Shown piece after piece: positions 9,380-19,046 of a stretch of 64,000 bases of DNA; the first letter of the stretch is position 1; each line of letters opens with the position of its first letter. Both the position numbers and the translations under genes were made by a program. The notes beneath the pieces were generated by a model that searched no databases, was not told the origin of the DNA, and saw only the letters and a program-made list of their open reading frames with translations. The stretch lies in assembly GCF_016892705.1 (NCBI RefSeq), contig NZ_JAFEMB010000007.1, forward strand, positions 62,001-126,000, written 5' to 3'. This stretch comes from Microvirga pudoricolor. GTDB taxonomy: Bacteria; Pseudomonadota; Alphaproteobacteria; Rhizobiales; Beijerinckiaceae.

Positions 9380-9883
9380 ATGGGTCTCTTCACCAAGGAC
9401 ATCAAAACCCTGGACGATCTGTTCGTTCACACGCTCCAGGACATCTATTATGCCGAGCACCAGATCACGAAGGCCCTGCCGGACATGATCGCCAAGGCGA
9501 CCGATCCGGGCCTCAAGCAGGCTTTCCAGAACCATCTTGGCGAGACGCAGCAGCAGATCAAGCTCCTGGAGCAGGTGTTCCGCCAGCACGGCCACGAGCC
9601 CAAGGAAGTCACCTGCCCGGCCATCAACGGCATTATCGACGAGGCCCAGGAGGTCTCGGGTGAGGTGGCCGACAAGGAAGTGCTCGACGCCGCCCTGATC
9701 GCCGCAGCCCAGGCCGTGGAGCATTACGAGATCACCCGCTACGGCACGCTCGTTGCCTGGGCGAAGCAGCTCGGCCGCCCGGATTGCGCCAGCATCCTCC
9801 AGCAGATCCTCGACCAGGAGAAATCTACGGACGAGAAGCTGAACGTGATCGCCGAGAGCAAGGTCAACAGCCGCGCGGCCTAA
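9380..9883 (+). CDS. DUF892 / YciE-type ferritin-like protein
   Basis: A 167-residue all-helical protein of the DUF892 (YciE/YciF) family, which adopts a ferritin-like four-helix bundle. Typical features are TLDDLFVHTLQDIYYAE at the N-terminus, the AINGIIDEAQE helix, and AVEHYEITRYGTLVAWA near residue 115, where Glu, His and Tyr occupy metal-site positions. Family members are induced by osmotic, general or stationary-phase stress; the biochemical role is not settled. A strong AAAGGA site precedes the ATG. The EcfG promoter upstream and two terminators downstream make it a single-gene stress unit. A paralogue of about half identical residues lies at 43631. Confidence 0.93.
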   Translation: MGLFTKDIKTLDDLFVHTLQDIYYAEHQITKALPDMIAKATDPGLKQAFQNHLGETQQQIKLLEQVFRQHGHEPKEVTCPAINGIIDEAQEVSGEVADKEVLDAALIAAAQAVEHYEITRYGTLVAWAKQLGRPDCASILQQILDQEKSTDEKLNVIAESKVNSRAA

Positions 9884-9910
9884 ACGCCCTCGGTCTTGGA
9901 CATAGAAGAA

Positions 9911-9936
9911 AGGGCGGCTTGCGGGCCGCCCTTTCC
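9911..9936 (+). terminator. intrinsic terminator after the DUF892 gene
   Basis: An 8-base-pair GC stem (AGGGCGGC with GCCGCCCT, loop TTGCGG) ends in a short T-containing tail, 28 bases after the stop codon. Confidence 0.8.
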
Positions 9937-9946
9937 ATTGGAAGGT

Positions 9947-9980
9947 CCTGCCGGAGCGACGCGATCCGGCAGGGTTTTCC
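9947..9980 (+). terminator. second tandem terminator
   Basis: A perfect 9-base-pair stem (CCTGCCGGA with TCCGGCAGG) is followed by GTTTT. The T-run is on the forward strand, so it backs up the preceding terminator. It also separates this unit from the convergent RTX gene. Confidence 0.65.
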
Positions 9981-9988
9981 TCAAGCCA

Positions 9989-11611
9989 TCAGGTGACGAA
10001 GAAGTCGGAGATCGACAGCTTGGCCTTGTTGGCGATCGTCGCGAAATGGACCATGTCCTTTCCGGCCGTGCCGTCCTGATCGAAGTAGAGCTTTCCGGTC
10101 TTGTGCTCGTAGATGATCTGATCGGCCTTGCCCTTGGCCTCCAGCTCGGCGTTCTTCTTGATGAAGGTAAACGAGGATTTCGAGAGGTTGCCGGCCTTGA
10201 GGCCCTTGAAGATCTCGTTCTCCACCCAGATCGTATCAGCGCTTTCGAAGCCGATGATCCGATCGACGTTGGCGGCTTTCAGCGGCTCGGCGAAGACGAA
10301 GATGTCGCTGCCGGCGCCGCCAGTGAGCACATCCTTGCCCAGGCCGCCCTTCAGGATGTCGTTGCCGCCCATGCCGTTCAGGACGTTGGCGCCCGCGTCG
10401 CCCGTGAGGGTGTTGGCGGTTTCCGAACCCGTCAGGCTCAAGCCGGTGGCGGCGGCCACATTGGCGACCGTCAGGAACTCGACCTCGGAGGTCGCCGCCA
10501 GCGTGTAGCTCACGCTGGTCTGCACCGTGTCGCTTCCGCCGATGGCGGCTTCGGTCACGACGTCGAGGGCGTTGTCGACGATGTACACGTCGTCTCCGAG
10601 TCCGCCGACCATGGTGTCGTTGCCGACCCCGCCGTCGATCCGGTTCGCGCCTGCGTTACCGGTCAGGGTGTTGTTGCTGGCGTTGCCCGTGAGCGAGAGC
10701 GCCACCGTGCCTTGAGCCGCGATCAGGTTCTCGACGTTGGCCGCCAGCGTGTAGTTGGCCGAGGCGGTCACAGTGTCGGTGCCGCCGTTGGCCCCTTCGA
10801 TGACCACGTCGCCGGTGTTGTCGACCCGGTAGGCATCGTTGCCGATACCACCGTCGAGCCGGTCGATACCCAGGCCGCCGTCGAGAATGTCATCGCCCTC
10901 GGCGCCGATCAGCACGTTGGCGGCGGCGTTACCGGTGATCGTGTTGGCAAGGGCGTTGCCGGTGCCGTTGATCGCGGCCGCCCCCGTTAAGGTCAGGTTC
11001 TCGACATTGGCGCTGAGGGTGAACGTGGCGGAGGCCAAGACCGTATCGATGCCGGATCCGGCCACGGAGTCCTCGGTCACCACATCCGTCGAGCTGTCGA
11101 CGATATAGGTGTCATTCCCCAGACCGCCGATGAGCTCGTCATTGCCGGCGCCGCCATCGAGGATGTCGTTGCCCGCGCGGCCCTCGAGGGTGTTGGCGGC
11201 GCTGTTGCCTCTGATAGTATTGCTGAGGGCGTTGCCGACGGCGTCCAGCTCGCCCGCGCCGGTCAGGGTGAGGTTCTCGACATTCGCAAATAGAGGCGCG
11301 TCATCGGTGAAGGAGATCAAGGCGAAGACCGTGTCGATGCCCGCACCCGCAAGCGTGTCTTCCGTAACGACATCGCCGGTCGAATTAACGAAATAGGTGT
11401 CGTTGCCGAGCCCGCCGATCATCGTGTCGCTGCCGGCGCCTCCATCGAGGGTGTTGTTGCCCGCATTGCCGGTCAACTCGTTACCGAGGTCATTGCCCAA
11501 AAGCGTCAGATCACCGGTGTTCACGCCCTCGAAACCTGAGCTCGTCAGGTCGAGAGCTGTATCGTCATCGTCCAGAGCCCAGAGCTTCAGGCTGTCGAAA
11601 TATCTGGCCAC
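9989..11611 (-). CDS. RTX calcium-binding repeat protein, type I secretion type
   Basis: A 540-residue acidic protein built from hemolysin-type repeats. Nonapeptides of the GGxGxDxxx type (GGAGSDTMIGGLGNDTYFV, GGLGIDRLDGGIGNDAYRV and several more) recur in about six modules of 80-90 residues, each with a DVVTE segment and a VENLTLTG segment. Such repeats bind Ca2+ outside the cell after export by a type I secretion system. The C-terminal region (DVLTGGAGSDIFVF followed by FYFDQDG-like sequence and ISDFFV) matches the usual secretion-signal end, and no Sec signal is present. It starts at a GTG with GGAGGA five bases upstream. No ABC exporter, membrane fusion protein or catalytic domain is nearby, so the role (adhesin, surface layer or matrix) is open. 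Confidence 0.88.
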   Translation of the reverse strand: MARYFDSLKLWALDDDDTALDLTSSGFEGVNTGDLTLLGNDLGNELTGNAGNNTLDGGAGSDTMIGGLGNDTYFVNSTGDVVTEDTLAGAGIDTVFALISFTDDAPLFANVENLTLTGAGELDAVGNALSNTIRGNSAANTLEGRAGNDILDGGAGNDELIGGLGNDTYIVDSSTDVVTEDSVAGSGIDTVLASATFTLSANVENLTLTGAAAINGTGNALANTITGNAAANVLIGAEGDDILDGGLGIDRLDGGIGNDAYRVDNTGDVVIEGANGGTDTVTASANYTLAANVENLIAAQGTVALSLTGNASNNTLTGNAGANRIDGGVGNDTMVGGLGDDVYIVDNALDVVTEAAIGGSDTVQTSVSYTLAATSEVEFLTVANVAAATGLSLTGSETANTLTGDAGANVLNGMGGNDILKGGLGKDVLTGGAGSDIFVFAEPLKAANVDRIIGFESADTIWVENEIFKGLKAGNLSKSSFTFIKKNAELEAKGKADQIIYEHKTGKLYFDQDGTAGKDMVHFATIANKAKLSISDFFVT

Positions 11612-12014
11612 GCTATCCTCCGAAGTTACGCAAGCGTTGGATCTCCCCCCAGGCGATCGCCCATCAGGCTTAGCCGGAGTAAATCTAGAACGTAACGTAG
11701 TATCGTTGGTTCCAAGATTCTTTTCGGATTTTCGCGAATGAAGGCAAATTCAGGCGTGACGACAGTGTCTTACAAGCGATTTAATTTTTTCCGGGGCTGT
11801 GTTTTCGATGAATGTCCACCCGCCGGGCGAAGCTTGCCGAACGAATGGAATCGTTCGACGCCGCCACGGACGTTGAGCTTGAAGTCTCCGGTCGCCTTGG
11901 CATAAGGCGATGGCAAGAGGGGAGCTTGCCGTCCGGATCGTAGGGAGACAGGCCCTTGAGCCGTGAGCGGAACTCTCCGCATGCGCTTGAGATCCCTCTT
12001 CCGCGCTGACGCGC
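11612..12014. other. 403-base gap with two small inverted repeats
   Basis: The region between the RTX gene and the HAD gene. The part next to the RTX gene (11612-11780) is comparatively AT-rich and probably holds its promoter. Two perfect 7-base stems occur at 11838-11857 (CGAACGA, 6-base loop, TCGTTCG) and 11892-11910 (TCGCCTT, 5-base loop, AAGGCGA). A 70-codon reverse open frame at 11770-11982 has a low-complexity, non-family-like translation and is not called as a gene. The layout looks like a dispersed intergenic palindromic repeat. Confidence 0.45.
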
Positions 12015-12755
12015 TCAGTCCTGCTTGGGCGCCAGCGGGGTGTGGGTGCGCAGAAAGTCCGCGAGGTCGTTCGTGATGTAGTCGATCTCCGGGGTCTTCA
12101 CGGCTTCCTGCTCGAAGCTCTCCCGGAAGGGATCGAGGGTCTTCGGCACGATCAGGGTCGTGGTCATGCCGAGCTCGTGCGGCACGACGAGGTTCTTGGC
12201 GATGTCCTCGAACATGGCTGCTCGCGTAGGCTCGACCGCGTGCCTGTCGAGAAAGATTTCGTAAGCGCGCTTGTCGGGCTTGGGGACGAAGTTCGAGGCC
12301 GCGATGTCGAACACGTCCTCGAAGTGGTCCAGGATGCCGATCTTGCGGGCCACGTTCTCGGCGTGCTTGCGGGAGCCGTTGGTCAGGATCAGCTTACGGC
12401 CCGGAAGGCGTTCGATCGCACTGCCGAGAGCCGGGTTGAGTTCCACGGCCGTGTGATCGATATCATGGGCGAAATCGAGAAAATCCGCCGGATCGATCTG
12501 GTACTCGTCGATGAGCGCCCGCAGGGTCGTGCCGTATTTGTGGTAGAAAAACTTCTGGAGCGCCCGCGCCGACATGCCGTCGAGGCCGAAGAGATCGGCG
12601 ATGTACAGGGTGATCCGGTCGTCCACTTGGGGCCACACCCGGCTGGTGTGAGGGTAGAGGGTGTTGTCGAGGTCGAACACCCACGTGTCCACGTGCCCGA
12701 AATCGCGGGATCCGGGGGAGGACAGGTGAGAGTCGACGGATGGGTTCGCGTTCAT
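12015..12755 (-). CDS. HAD-family pyrimidine 5'-nucleotidase-like hydrolase
   Basis: A 246-residue haloacid dehalogenase superfamily protein of the SDT1-like pyrimidine 5'-nucleotidase group. Motif I is FDLDNTLYP with both aspartates, motif II is LILTNGSRKHA, motif III is KPDKRAYE and motif IV is MFEDIAKNL. The helical cap contains FFYHKYGTTLRALIDEY, which is typical of this subgroup. It probably dephosphorylates nucleoside monophosphates. The start at ATG 12755 (MNANPS) is preferred over 12791 because the upstream residues are not family-like. Its position next to argB is conserved in many Rhizobiales. Confidence 0.9.
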   Translation of the reverse strand: MNANPSVDSHLSSPGSRDFGHVDTWVFDLDNTLYPHTSRVWPQVDDRITLYIADLFGLDGMSARALQKFFYHKYGTTLRALIDEYQIDPADFLDFAHDIDHTAVELNPALGSAIERLPGRKLILTNGSRKHAENVARKIGILDHFEDVFDIAASNFVPKPDKRAYEIFLDRHAVEPTRAAMFEDIAKNLVVPHELGMTTTLIVPKTLDPFRESFEQEAVKTPEIDYITNDLADFLRTHTPLAPKQD

Positions 12756-12830
12756 GGGTCCAAAGACGGCGATGGGGCCTTGTGGCCCCATCGGTGCATA
12801 TAAGCATGGGGAGAGGCCACCGAAAGGGCC

Positions 12831-13745
12831 TCAGCCCCGGCGGATGAGGGTGCCGGCGCCGTGGTCGGTGAACAGTTCCAGCAGCACGGCGTGGGACACC
12901 TTGCCGTCGAGGATCACCACGGCCTCGACCCCGCGCTCCAGGGCGTAGATGCAGGTTTCGATCTTGGGGATCATCCCGTCCGTGATCGTGCCGTCCGCGA
13001 TGAGGCGGCGGCAATCCTCCACCGTCATCTCTGGGATCAGGTTCTTGTTCTTGTCGAGTACGCCGGGCACATCGGTGAGCAGCAGCAGGCGCTTGGCCTG
13101 CATGGCGCCCGCGATGGCGCCCGCGAAGGTGTCGGCGTTCACGTTGTAGGTGTTTCCGTCCTGGCCGATGGCCACGGGCGCCAGGACCGGGATCAACTCG
13201 GCGCCGAGCACCTGGTCCAGAACCTCCCGGTTCACCCGCTCGGGCTCGCCCACGAAGCCGAGATCGACGATTTTCTCGATGTTCGAATCAGGATCGACGG
13301 TGGTGCGGGTCACCTTGCGGGCCGTGACCATGTTGCCGTCCTTGCCGCACAGGCCCACGGCCTTGCCGCCCTCGGCGCCGATCCAGCCCACGATCTGCTT
13401 GTTGATGGAGCCGGCCAGCACCATCTCGACCACCTCGACGGTGGCCTGATCGGTCACCCGCAGGCCGCCCTTGAACTCGGACTTGATGCCGAGCTTGTCG
13501 AGCATCCGGCCGATCTGCGGCCCGCCGCCATGGACCACGATGGGCTTGATGCCCGATTGCTCGAGAAGCACCACGTCCTCGGCGAAATCCTCGGCAGCGG
13601 CCCGGTCGCCCATGGCGTGGCCGCCGTATTTCACCACGACGATCTGCTGGTCGTAGCGCTGCATATGCGGCAGGGCCTGAGATAGGATCTCCGCGCGCAC
13701 GTGCACGTTGGGAAGCTGGTCGGCGATGGAGGCGTTGTCGGACAT
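12831..13745 (-). CDS. argB: acetylglutamate kinase
   Basis: ArgB phosphorylates N-acetylglutamate, the second step of arginine biosynthesis. The 304-residue amino acid kinase begins with an N-terminal helix ([20 protein letters not shown]) typical of arginine-sensitive enzymes. It carries the nucleotide-binding [11 protein letters not shown], the substrate loop [10 protein letters not shown] and the ATP-site [20 protein letters not shown]. The C-terminal [20 protein letters not shown] is also standard. It is followed by the HAD nucleotidase gene on the same strand and preceded by DUF423 and engB. Confidence 0.97.
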   Translation of the reverse strand: MSDNASIADQLPNVHVRAEILSQALPHMQRYDQQIVVVKYGGHAMGDRAAAEDFAEDVVLLEQSGIKPIVVHGGGPQIGRMLDKLGIKSEFKGGLRVTDQATVEVVEMVLAGSINKQIVGWIGAEGGKAVGLCGKDGNMVTARKVTRTTVDPDSNIEKIVDLGFVGEPERVNREVLDQVLGAELIPVLAPVAIGQDGNTYNVNADTFAGAIAGAMQAKRLLLLTDVPGVLDKNKNLIPEMTVEDCRRLIADGTITDGMIPKIETCIYALERGVEAVVILDGKVSHAVLLELFTDHGAGTLIRRG

Positions 13746-13825
13746 GAGCGGCCCTGGCGTCTTGAATCGGTCGCCAGGGTTCTAGCCGAACGCGCCGGCT
13801 CTGGAAACCGCCCCGTCAGGCTCTT

Positions 13826-14191
13826 TCAGCCTCTCGGCCGCATCAGCGCGGAAACACCCGCCAGAACCCATCCGATCATCAGCATCACGCCGCCGGTGGG
13901 GGCCGCCATGGGCGCGAGCGCCTCGCCGGCCAGGGCGCGGCGGGTGAGGTCGCCGCAGAACAGGACGAGGCCGACGACCAGGACGTAGCCGGCCAGCCGG
14001 GCGAGCTTGGGCGACACCGCGCCAGATCGGCCGAGCGCCACCAGGGCCAAGAGGGCAGGGGCATGAAACAGCAGGAACTGCGCCGCCGTTTGCAGGCTGC
14101 CGCCGCCGGTCACATGGGCGGCGGCGGCCGAAAGGGCCACGCCAAGGAGGCCGGCCAGGGCTGCCAGAACGATCAGGAGGCGCTCGGCCAT
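13826..14191 (-). CDS. DUF423 family small membrane protein
   Basis: A 121-residue protein with four predicted membrane helices, matching the DUF423 family (YgdD/YwdK type). The conserved features are an N-terminal LAALAGLLGVALSAAAAH segment, an AQFLLFHAPALLALVAL helix where the family has a conserved His, and the C-terminal APTGGVMLMIGWVL helix. No molecular function is established. It lies 5 bases after engB on the same strand and is likely co-transcribed with it. Confidence 0.88.
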   Translation of the reverse strand: MAERLLIVLAALAGLLGVALSAAAAHVTGGGSLQTAAQFLLFHAPALLALVALGRSGAVSPKLARLAGYVLVVGLVLFCGDLTRRALAGEALAPMAAPTGGVMLMIGWVLAGVSALMRPRG

Positions 14192-14196
14192 CGGGT

Positions 14197-14850
14197 TCAG
14201 CCCTCGCCGCGCTCGGCCAGGAGCCGGGCGATCCCGGCCCTCAATTCGGGGATTCCATCGCCGGAGCGGCTCGATGTCGGCATGATTTCAGGGTAGGCGG
14301 CGGCCCGGCGGGCGATCTTCTGGGCCGTGTCGGCGATGCACTTCTCGATCTCGCCCTTCTTCAGCTCATCCGCCTTGGTGAGCACGATCTGGTAGGACAC
14401 CGCGGCCTTGTCGAGGGTTTCCAGCACGGCCTCGTCCACGGGCTTGATGCCATGGCGGGAATCGATGAGCACGTAGACCCGGGCAAGGCTTGCCCGGCCG
14501 CGCAGGTAATCGTGGATCAGCTTGGTCCAGGCCTGCACCTTTTCCTTCTCCACCGCCGCATAGCCGTAGCCCGGCATGTCCACGAGGTGGAAGCGGTCGT
14601 TGACGTTGAAGAAGTTGAGCTGCTGCGTTCGTCCCGGCGTATGGGATGTCCGGGCCAGCGTGTTTCGACCGGTCAGGGCGTTGACGAGGCTCGACTTGCC
14701 CACGTTGGAACGCCCCGCGAAGGCGATCTCCACTCTGGTCTGCGGTGGCAGGGCTTTAAGCGAATCCGCCGCCCAGATGAAATCGGACTGGCCGGCGAAG
14801 ATCTTGCGGCCTGTTTCAAGGAAATCGGGGACGGAATCGGGCTCGGTCAT
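14197..14850 (-). CDS. engB: ribosome biogenesis GTP-binding protein EngB/YsxC
   Basis: EngB is a small TRAFAC GTPase needed for assembly of the large ribosomal subunit. In the 217-residue protein, G1 is GRSNVGKS (residues 46-53), G2 lies in the [16 protein letters not shown] stretch, G3 is DMPGYG and G4 is LTKAD. The start at ATG 14850 ([10 protein letters not shown]) is chosen by family length; an in-frame ATG at 14943 would add 31 residues and cannot be excluded. In many Rhizobiales engB directly follows yidC; here they are separated by three inserted genes. Confidence 0.95.
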   Translation of the reverse strand: MTEPDSVPDFLETGRKIFAGQSDFIWAADSLKALPPQTRVEIAFAGRSNVGKSSLVNALTGRNTLARTSHTPGRTQQLNFFNVNDRFHLVDMPGYGYAAVEKEKVQAWTKLIHDYLRGRASLARVYVLIDSRHGIKPVDEAVLETLDKAAVSYQIVLTKADELKKGEIEKCIADTAQKIARRAAAYPEIMPTSSRSGDGIPELRAGIARLLAERGEG

Positions 14851-15008
14851 GGAGGCTTTATCGGCGCTCGCCCGCGTGGGTTCAAGGGCGTCGGCCGCCT
14901 TTCCGGCCCAACTATTCAATAATGAATACGCACCATTCATCATTGTAGGGCTGCGCGCCCCGTTTTAGTCTGCATCCTGGCGGCCTCCCAGAGGCCAAGG
15001 TACGCAAG

Positions 15009-15593
15009 ATGATCGACGAACCCATCATAATCCGCTCCGTCGAGGTGTTGTCCGACGACTGGGCGACCCTGAAGAAGGTCACGTTCGATTACCGGCGTCG
15101 GGACGGCCGGATCGAGACCCAGGTGCGCCAGACCTACGATCGCGGCCACGGAGCCGTGATCCTGCCCTACGACCCGGCGCGCGGCACGATCCTGCTCGTG
15201 CGCCAGTTCCGGCTCCCGGCCTACGTGACCGGCCATCCCGAGCCCCTCGTCGAAGCCTGCGCCGGTCTTCTCGACGACCGCGATCCGGAGACCTGCATCC
15301 TGCGCGAGACCGAGGAAGAGCTGGGCTACCGCCTCAACCGGATCGAGCGCGTCTTCCACGCCTATATGAGCCCCGGCAGCGTCACGGAGCGCTTGATGTT
15401 CTTCATCGCTCGTTACACACCCGGCGACCGGATCGGCGGGGGTGGCGGCGATGCGGGCGAGGGCGAGGATATCGAGGTGCTGGAGCCGACCTTGGGCGAA
15501 GCCCTCGCCATGATCGACCGGGGCGAGATCATCGACGGCAAGACCATCATGCTGGTCCAGCATCTGGCGCTCAAGGGCCTGATGGACGGCTGA
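15009..15593 (+). CDS. Nudix hydrolase, NudK-like
   Basis: A 194-residue Nudix enzyme. The Nudix box spans residues 86-107 (G then 5 residues, E, 7 residues, REx2EE, LGY), with all metal-binding glutamates present. The surrounding sequence (KKVTFDYRRRDG, RQTYDRGHGAVILPYDP, VRQFRLP, HAYMSPGSVTERLMFFIARY) resembles NudK, the GDP-mannose pyrophosphatase, and related ADP-ribose pyrophosphatases. It likely cleaves a nucleotide sugar; substrate specificity is an inference. Its stop is two bases before the LysR gene, so the two are translated together. Confidence 0.9.
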   Translation: MIDEPIIIRSVEVLSDDWATLKKVTFDYRRRDGRIETQVRQTYDRGHGAVILPYDPARGTILLVRQFRLPAYVTGHPEPLVEACAGLLDDRDPETCILRETEEELGYRLNRIERVFHAYMSPGSVTERLMFFIARYTPGDRIGGGGGDAGEGEDIEVLEPTLGEALAMIDRGEIIDGKTIMLVQHLALKGLMDG

Positions 15594-15595
15594 TC

Positions 15596-16465
15596 ATGGG
15601 CGATCCGAGCTGGGACGACATCCGCATCTTCCTCGCCATCGCCGAGGCCGGCTCGCTCAGCGCCGCCGCCGTAGCACTGGCCTTGAGCCAGCCGACCGTC
15701 GGCCGTCGCCTGAAGGTGCTGGAGGACGAACTCGGCCTGCGGCTCGTGGAGCGGATCTCCAACCGGATCGAACTGACCGAAGAGGGTCAGCTGATCCGCG
15801 ACCGGGCGCTGGCCATGTCCGGGGTGGCCGATGGGGTTCTGCGGGAGGCCTATGCGTTATCGGGCCGGAGGCCGGACGCCGTGAGGATCACGGCCACCAC
15901 GTCGATCGCCCTGTTCCTGGCCGATCGCCTCGACGATCTGTCGCGCCGCGCGGACGGACTCGAAATTGTCATCGATGCGAGCCGGGAGCGGAGCAACCTG
16001 GCCCGCCGGGAAGCCGATATCGCCATCCGGATGCGACGCCTGCCGGAAGAGGGCGATCTCGTGGCCCGCAAGGTGGCGCGGCTGGGGTTCGGCATCTACG
16101 GTCCGGCCGGCGCGGATCCCGCTGCGCTCCCGGTGATCGGCCTGCCGCGAAGCGACCGCGAGCCGTCCCAGTCGGCATACCTCGACGCATGGGCGGCGGG
16201 ACGGCCGGTCCGGGCGCGGCTGTCGGAGCTGTCCCTGCGCCGCCGCGCCGCGCAAGCGCTTGGGGCCGCAACCCTGCTGCCGTGCTGGCTGGGGGATCCG
16301 GATCCGTCCTTGACCCGGCTGATCGCACCGCCCCGCGAGCTGCGCGAGGACGTCTATCTCATCGCGCGACGCGACAGCCGGGGTGACGCTCCGGTGGGAG
16401 CGGTGGCCCAGGCCCTCGCGGACCTCTTCAGGGCGCACGCGACGGCTCTCGCGGGCGAGATTTAA
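15596..16465 (+). CDS. LysR-family transcriptional regulator
   Basis: A 289-residue LysR-type regulator. The winged helix-turn-helix is at residues 7-65 ([20 protein letters not shown], then [17 protein letters not shown]), followed by the linker helix and a type 2 periplasmic-binding-like effector domain beginning near VRITATTS. It is directly downstream of the Nudix gene, so it may be co-expressed with it; its targets are unknown. The TTAA at 16462-16465 provides its TAA stop and, read backwards, the stop of the convergent Vat-like gene. Confidence 0.92.
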   Translation: MGDPSWDDIRIFLAIAEAGSLSAAAVALALSQPTVGRRLKVLEDELGLRLVERISNRIELTEEGQLIRDRALAMSGVADGVLREAYALSGRRPDAVRITATTSIALFLADRLDDLSRRADGLEIVIDASRERSNLARREADIAIRMRRLPEEGDLVARKVARLGFGIYGPAGADPAALPVIGLPRSDREPSQSAYLDAWAAGRPVRARLSELSLRRRAAQALGAATLLPCWLGDPDPSLTRLIAPPRELREDVYLIARRDSRGDAPVGAVAQALADLFRAHATALAGEI

Positions 16466-17103
16466 ACGGCGCGGCGCAAGGCCTCGAGATCGTTGCCCCG
16501 GATCGCGTTGAGGTTGCGGGTGACCTTGTCGATGTTCCAGTCCCACCAGCGGATCTCAAGCAGCGCCGCCACGACGGCATCGGGAAACCGCATGCGGATC
16601 ACCCGTGCGGGATTCCCGCCGGCGACGGCGTAGGCCGGAACGTTACCGACGACCACCGACTCGGCCGCGATGATCGCCCCGTCCCCGATCGTGACCCCCG
16701 GCATGATGGTGGCCCTGTGGCCGATCCACACATCGTTTCCGATCCGCGTGTCGCCCCGAAACCCAGCCCGGATGGTCTCGAAATCGAAGTCCCTCTCCCA
16801 GCCATGCCCGAAGATGTTGAACGGGAAGGTCGAAAAGCCCGTCATAGCATGGTTTGCGCCGTTCATGATGAAGGTCACGCCGGTCGCGAGAGCGCAGAAC
16901 CTGCCGATGATCAGCCGGTCACCCAGGAAGTCGTAATGATGGAGGACGCATCGCTCGACGAAGCGGTCGGGACCGTCCGGATCATCGTAATAGGTGAAGT
17001 CGCCAATCTCGATATTGGGCCGATCGACAAAGGCTTTGAGGAAGCCCACGCGGGGATGGTCCGGCAAAGGATGAGGCGTCCTGGGATCGGGACCCGTCGG
17101 CAT
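16462..17103 (-). CDS. Vat/CatB-like xenobiotic O-acetyltransferase
   Basis: A 213-residue left-handed beta-helix acetyltransferase. The signature block for streptogramin/chloramphenicol (Vat/CatB) acetyltransferases is visible: [14 protein letters not shown], a [20 protein letters not shown] segment with [15 protein letters not shown] containing the catalytic His, [20 protein letters not shown], and [10 protein letters not shown]. Family members acetylate virginiamycin-type antibiotics or other hydroxyl groups, but many chromosomal homologues have unknown substrates. The ATG at 17103 has an excellent GGAGGG site upstream. It sits between yidC and the Nudix-LysR pair and looks like part of a small insertion in the conserved yidC-engB order. 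Confidence 0.88.
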   Translation of the reverse strand: MPTGPDPRTPHPLPDHPRVGFLKAFVDRPNIEIGDFTYYDDPDGPDRFVERCVLHHYDFLGDRLIIGRFCALATGVTFIMNGANHAMTGFSTFPFNIFGHGWERDFDFETIRAGFRGDTRIGNDVWIGHRATIMPGVTIGDGAIIAAESVVVGNVPAYAVAGGNPARVIRMRFPDAVVAALLEIRWWDWNIDKVTRNLNAIRGNDLEALRRAV

Positions 17104-17135
17104 GATGTCCACCCTCCGGTAGCCTGGCCGAAACG

Positions 17136-17163
17136 AAAATCCCCGGGACCGGCCCGGGGATTT
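17136..17163 (-). terminator. terminator after yidC
   Basis: The stem AATCCCCGGG with CCCGGGGATT, with a short loop, is flanked by an A-run on the forward strand, giving a T-run on the reverse strand. It lies 20 bases after the yidC stop and separates yidC from the Vat-like gene. Confidence 0.8.
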
Positions 17164-17183
17164 CTGTGCTTCGCGGTCTGGTG

Positions 17184-19046
17184 TCAGCCCTTGGCCGACG
17201 CGCTTTTCTTGAACGTGTTGCGCAGGTTGTCCCACAACTCGATCTTCACGCCGTTGCGCTTCATGATGAAGGCCTGCTGCGACACGGACAGGAAGTTGTT
17301 CCAAGCCCAGTAGATCACGAGGCCCGCCGGGAACGAGCCCAGCATGAAGGTGAAGATCACCGGCATCCAGGCAAAGACCTGCTTCTGCACCGGATCCGGC
17401 GGCTCCGGGTTCATCTTCATCTGCAGCCACATGGTGATGCCCATGATCAGCGGCCAGGCGCCGAGCATCAGGAAGTGGCCGATCACCGGCACCGCGCCCG
17501 GATTGTAGGGGATGAGCCCGAACAGGTTGAAGATGGACGTCGGGTCCGGCGCCGCGAGGTCGCGGATCCAGCCGAAGAACGGCGCATGGCGCATCTCGAT
17601 GGAAACGAACAGCACCTTGTAGAGCGCGAAGAAGACCGGGATCTGGATCAGCACGGGCCAGCAGCCCGCCACCGGATTGATCTTCTCCTTCTTGTAGAGC
17701 TCCATCAACGCTTGCTGCTGCTTCATCTTGTCGTCGGCGTAGCGCTCGCGGATCGCCGTCATTTCGGGCTGCACCGCCTTCATCTTCGCCATCGACTTGT
17801 ACGACTTGCTGGCGAGCGGGAAGAAGATGAGCTTCAGGATGACGGTGACGAGCAGGATCGCGACGCCGAAATTGCCGAAGAGCCTGTAGAAGAAGTCCAG
17901 GACCTTAAACAGCGGCTTGGTGATGAAATAGAACCAGCCCCAGTCGATCAGCAGGTCAAAGTTCTTGATATTCAGGTTGTTCTTGTAGCCGTCGACCACG
18001 GCCACTTCCTTGGCGCCGGCGAAGACCCGCTGCGTCATCTCGGCGCTGGCGCCGGGCTGCACGGTCTGGGCGTTGCCCAGCATGTTCGCCTGGTAGACCC
18101 GCAGGTTCGCGTCCTGGCGCGCCGTGAACGAGCCCTGGTACGGCATGGCCTGGTCGGGCACGATGGTGGCGGCCCAGTACTTGTCCGTGATGCCGACGAA
18201 TCCGCCCGTCACATTGTCCCAAGTCCGGCCGACGGTGGTCTGGCCCGAGACGGGGTTTTCCTTGTCGACCGCATCGTAGGTGAATTCCTGCAGGCCCTGG
18301 TCGCCCAGCACACCCACGAGGCCCTCGTGCAGCACGTAATAGCCCAGCGTGGCCGGCTTTCCGTGGCGCGACACGAGGCCATAGCTGTTGACCGAAACGG
18401 GGGCCGCGCCGCGGTTCTCCACGGCATCCTTGACCGTGAACATGAATTCGTCGTCGACGGAGATCGAACGCCGGAAGACGAGGCCCTGGCCGTTGTCCCA
18501 GGTCAGGGTCACGGGGCTGGAGGGGGTCAGCGCGGTCTTGTCGGCGGTCCAGACCGTGTCGGGGCCCGGCAGGGCGCCGCCGGCCGGTCCGACCCAGCCG
18601 AACTCCGCATAATAGGGGTTCTGGCTGCCGGAGGGGGACAGAAGCACGATATTCGGGCTCTTCGGGTCCACCGTCTCGCGGTAATGCTTCAAGGAAAGGT
18701 CGTCGAGGCGGCCGCCGCGCAGGTTGACCGATCCGAACACCGCCGGGGTGTCGATGGAGACGCGCGGCGAGCGGGCGAGAGCCGCCTGGCGCGATTCGGC
18801 CACGGTGGCGGCCGGGAGCGCGTTGGGCGTGGTGCCGGGAATCGTCGCGGCGGCGCCGCCGGCCTGGCTCGGCGAGGGCGGCGGGTTGGGGGCGGTCGGG
18901 TTGACCTGCGTGGATTGCTGGGCAGCGTTCTGGGCCGCCAGGCGCTGACGCTCGGCCTGCGGGGTGGCGTAGAGGTATTGCCATCCGATCAGGATCACCA
19001 CCGACAGCGCGATGGCGAGGATGAGGTTCTTGTTGTTATCACGCAT
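17184..19046 (-). CDS. yidC: membrane protein insertase YidC
   Basis: YidC inserts proteins into the inner membrane, alone or with SecYEG. The 620-residue length fits the Gram-negative form. It has an N-terminal helix ([19 protein letters not shown]), a Pro/Ala-rich linker, a large periplasmic beta-sandwich domain (about residues 70-350), and the conserved C-terminal core of five helices. The core holds the hydrophilic-groove region [23 protein letters not shown] and the cytoplasmic loop [20 protein letters not shown]. Its ATG overlaps the stop of rnpA by eight bases, the classical rpmH-rnpA-yidC arrangement. It ends at a hairpin terminator at 17136. Confidence 0.98.
   Translation of the reverse strand: MRDNNKNLILAIALSVVILIGWQYLYATPQAERQRLAAQNAAQQSTQVNPTAPNPPPSPSQAGGAAATIPGTTPNALPAATVAESRQAALARSPRVSIDTPAVFGSVNLRGGRLDDLSLKHYRETVDPKSPNIVLLSPSGSQNPYYAEFGWVGPAGGALPGPDTVWTADKTALTPSSPVTLTWDNGQGLVFRRSISVDDEFMFTVKDAVENRGAAPVSVNSYGLVSRHGKPATLGYYVLHEGLVGVLGDQGLQEFTYDAVDKENPVSGQTTVGRTWDNVTGGFVGITDKYWAATIVPDQAMPYQGSFTARQDANLRVYQANMLGNAQTVQPGASAEMTQRVFAGAKEVAVVDGYKNNLNIKNFDLLIDWGWFYFITKPLFKVLDFFYRLFGNFGVAILLVTVILKLIFFPLASKSYKSMAKMKAVQPEMTAIRERYADDKMKQQQALMELYKKEKINPVAGCWPVLIQIPVFFALYKVLFVSIEMRHAPFFGWIRDLAAPDPTSIFNLFGLIPYNPGAVPVIGHFLMLGAWPLIMGITMWLQMKMNPEPPDPVQKQVFAWMPVIFTFMLGSFPAGLVIYWAWNNFLSVSQQAFIMKRNGVKIELWDNLRNTFKKSASAKG

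Noticed and set aside
11770..11982. 70-codon reverse open frame in the RTX-HAD gap
   Set aside because: No ribosome binding site or family resemblance; it lies over small palindromes and looks like intergenic repeat DNA.
12771..12792. Hairpin GATGGGGCC/GGCCCCATC between argB and the HAD gene
   Set aside because: Good stem but no T-run on the reverse strand; not called as a terminator. Could be an mRNA stabilising element.
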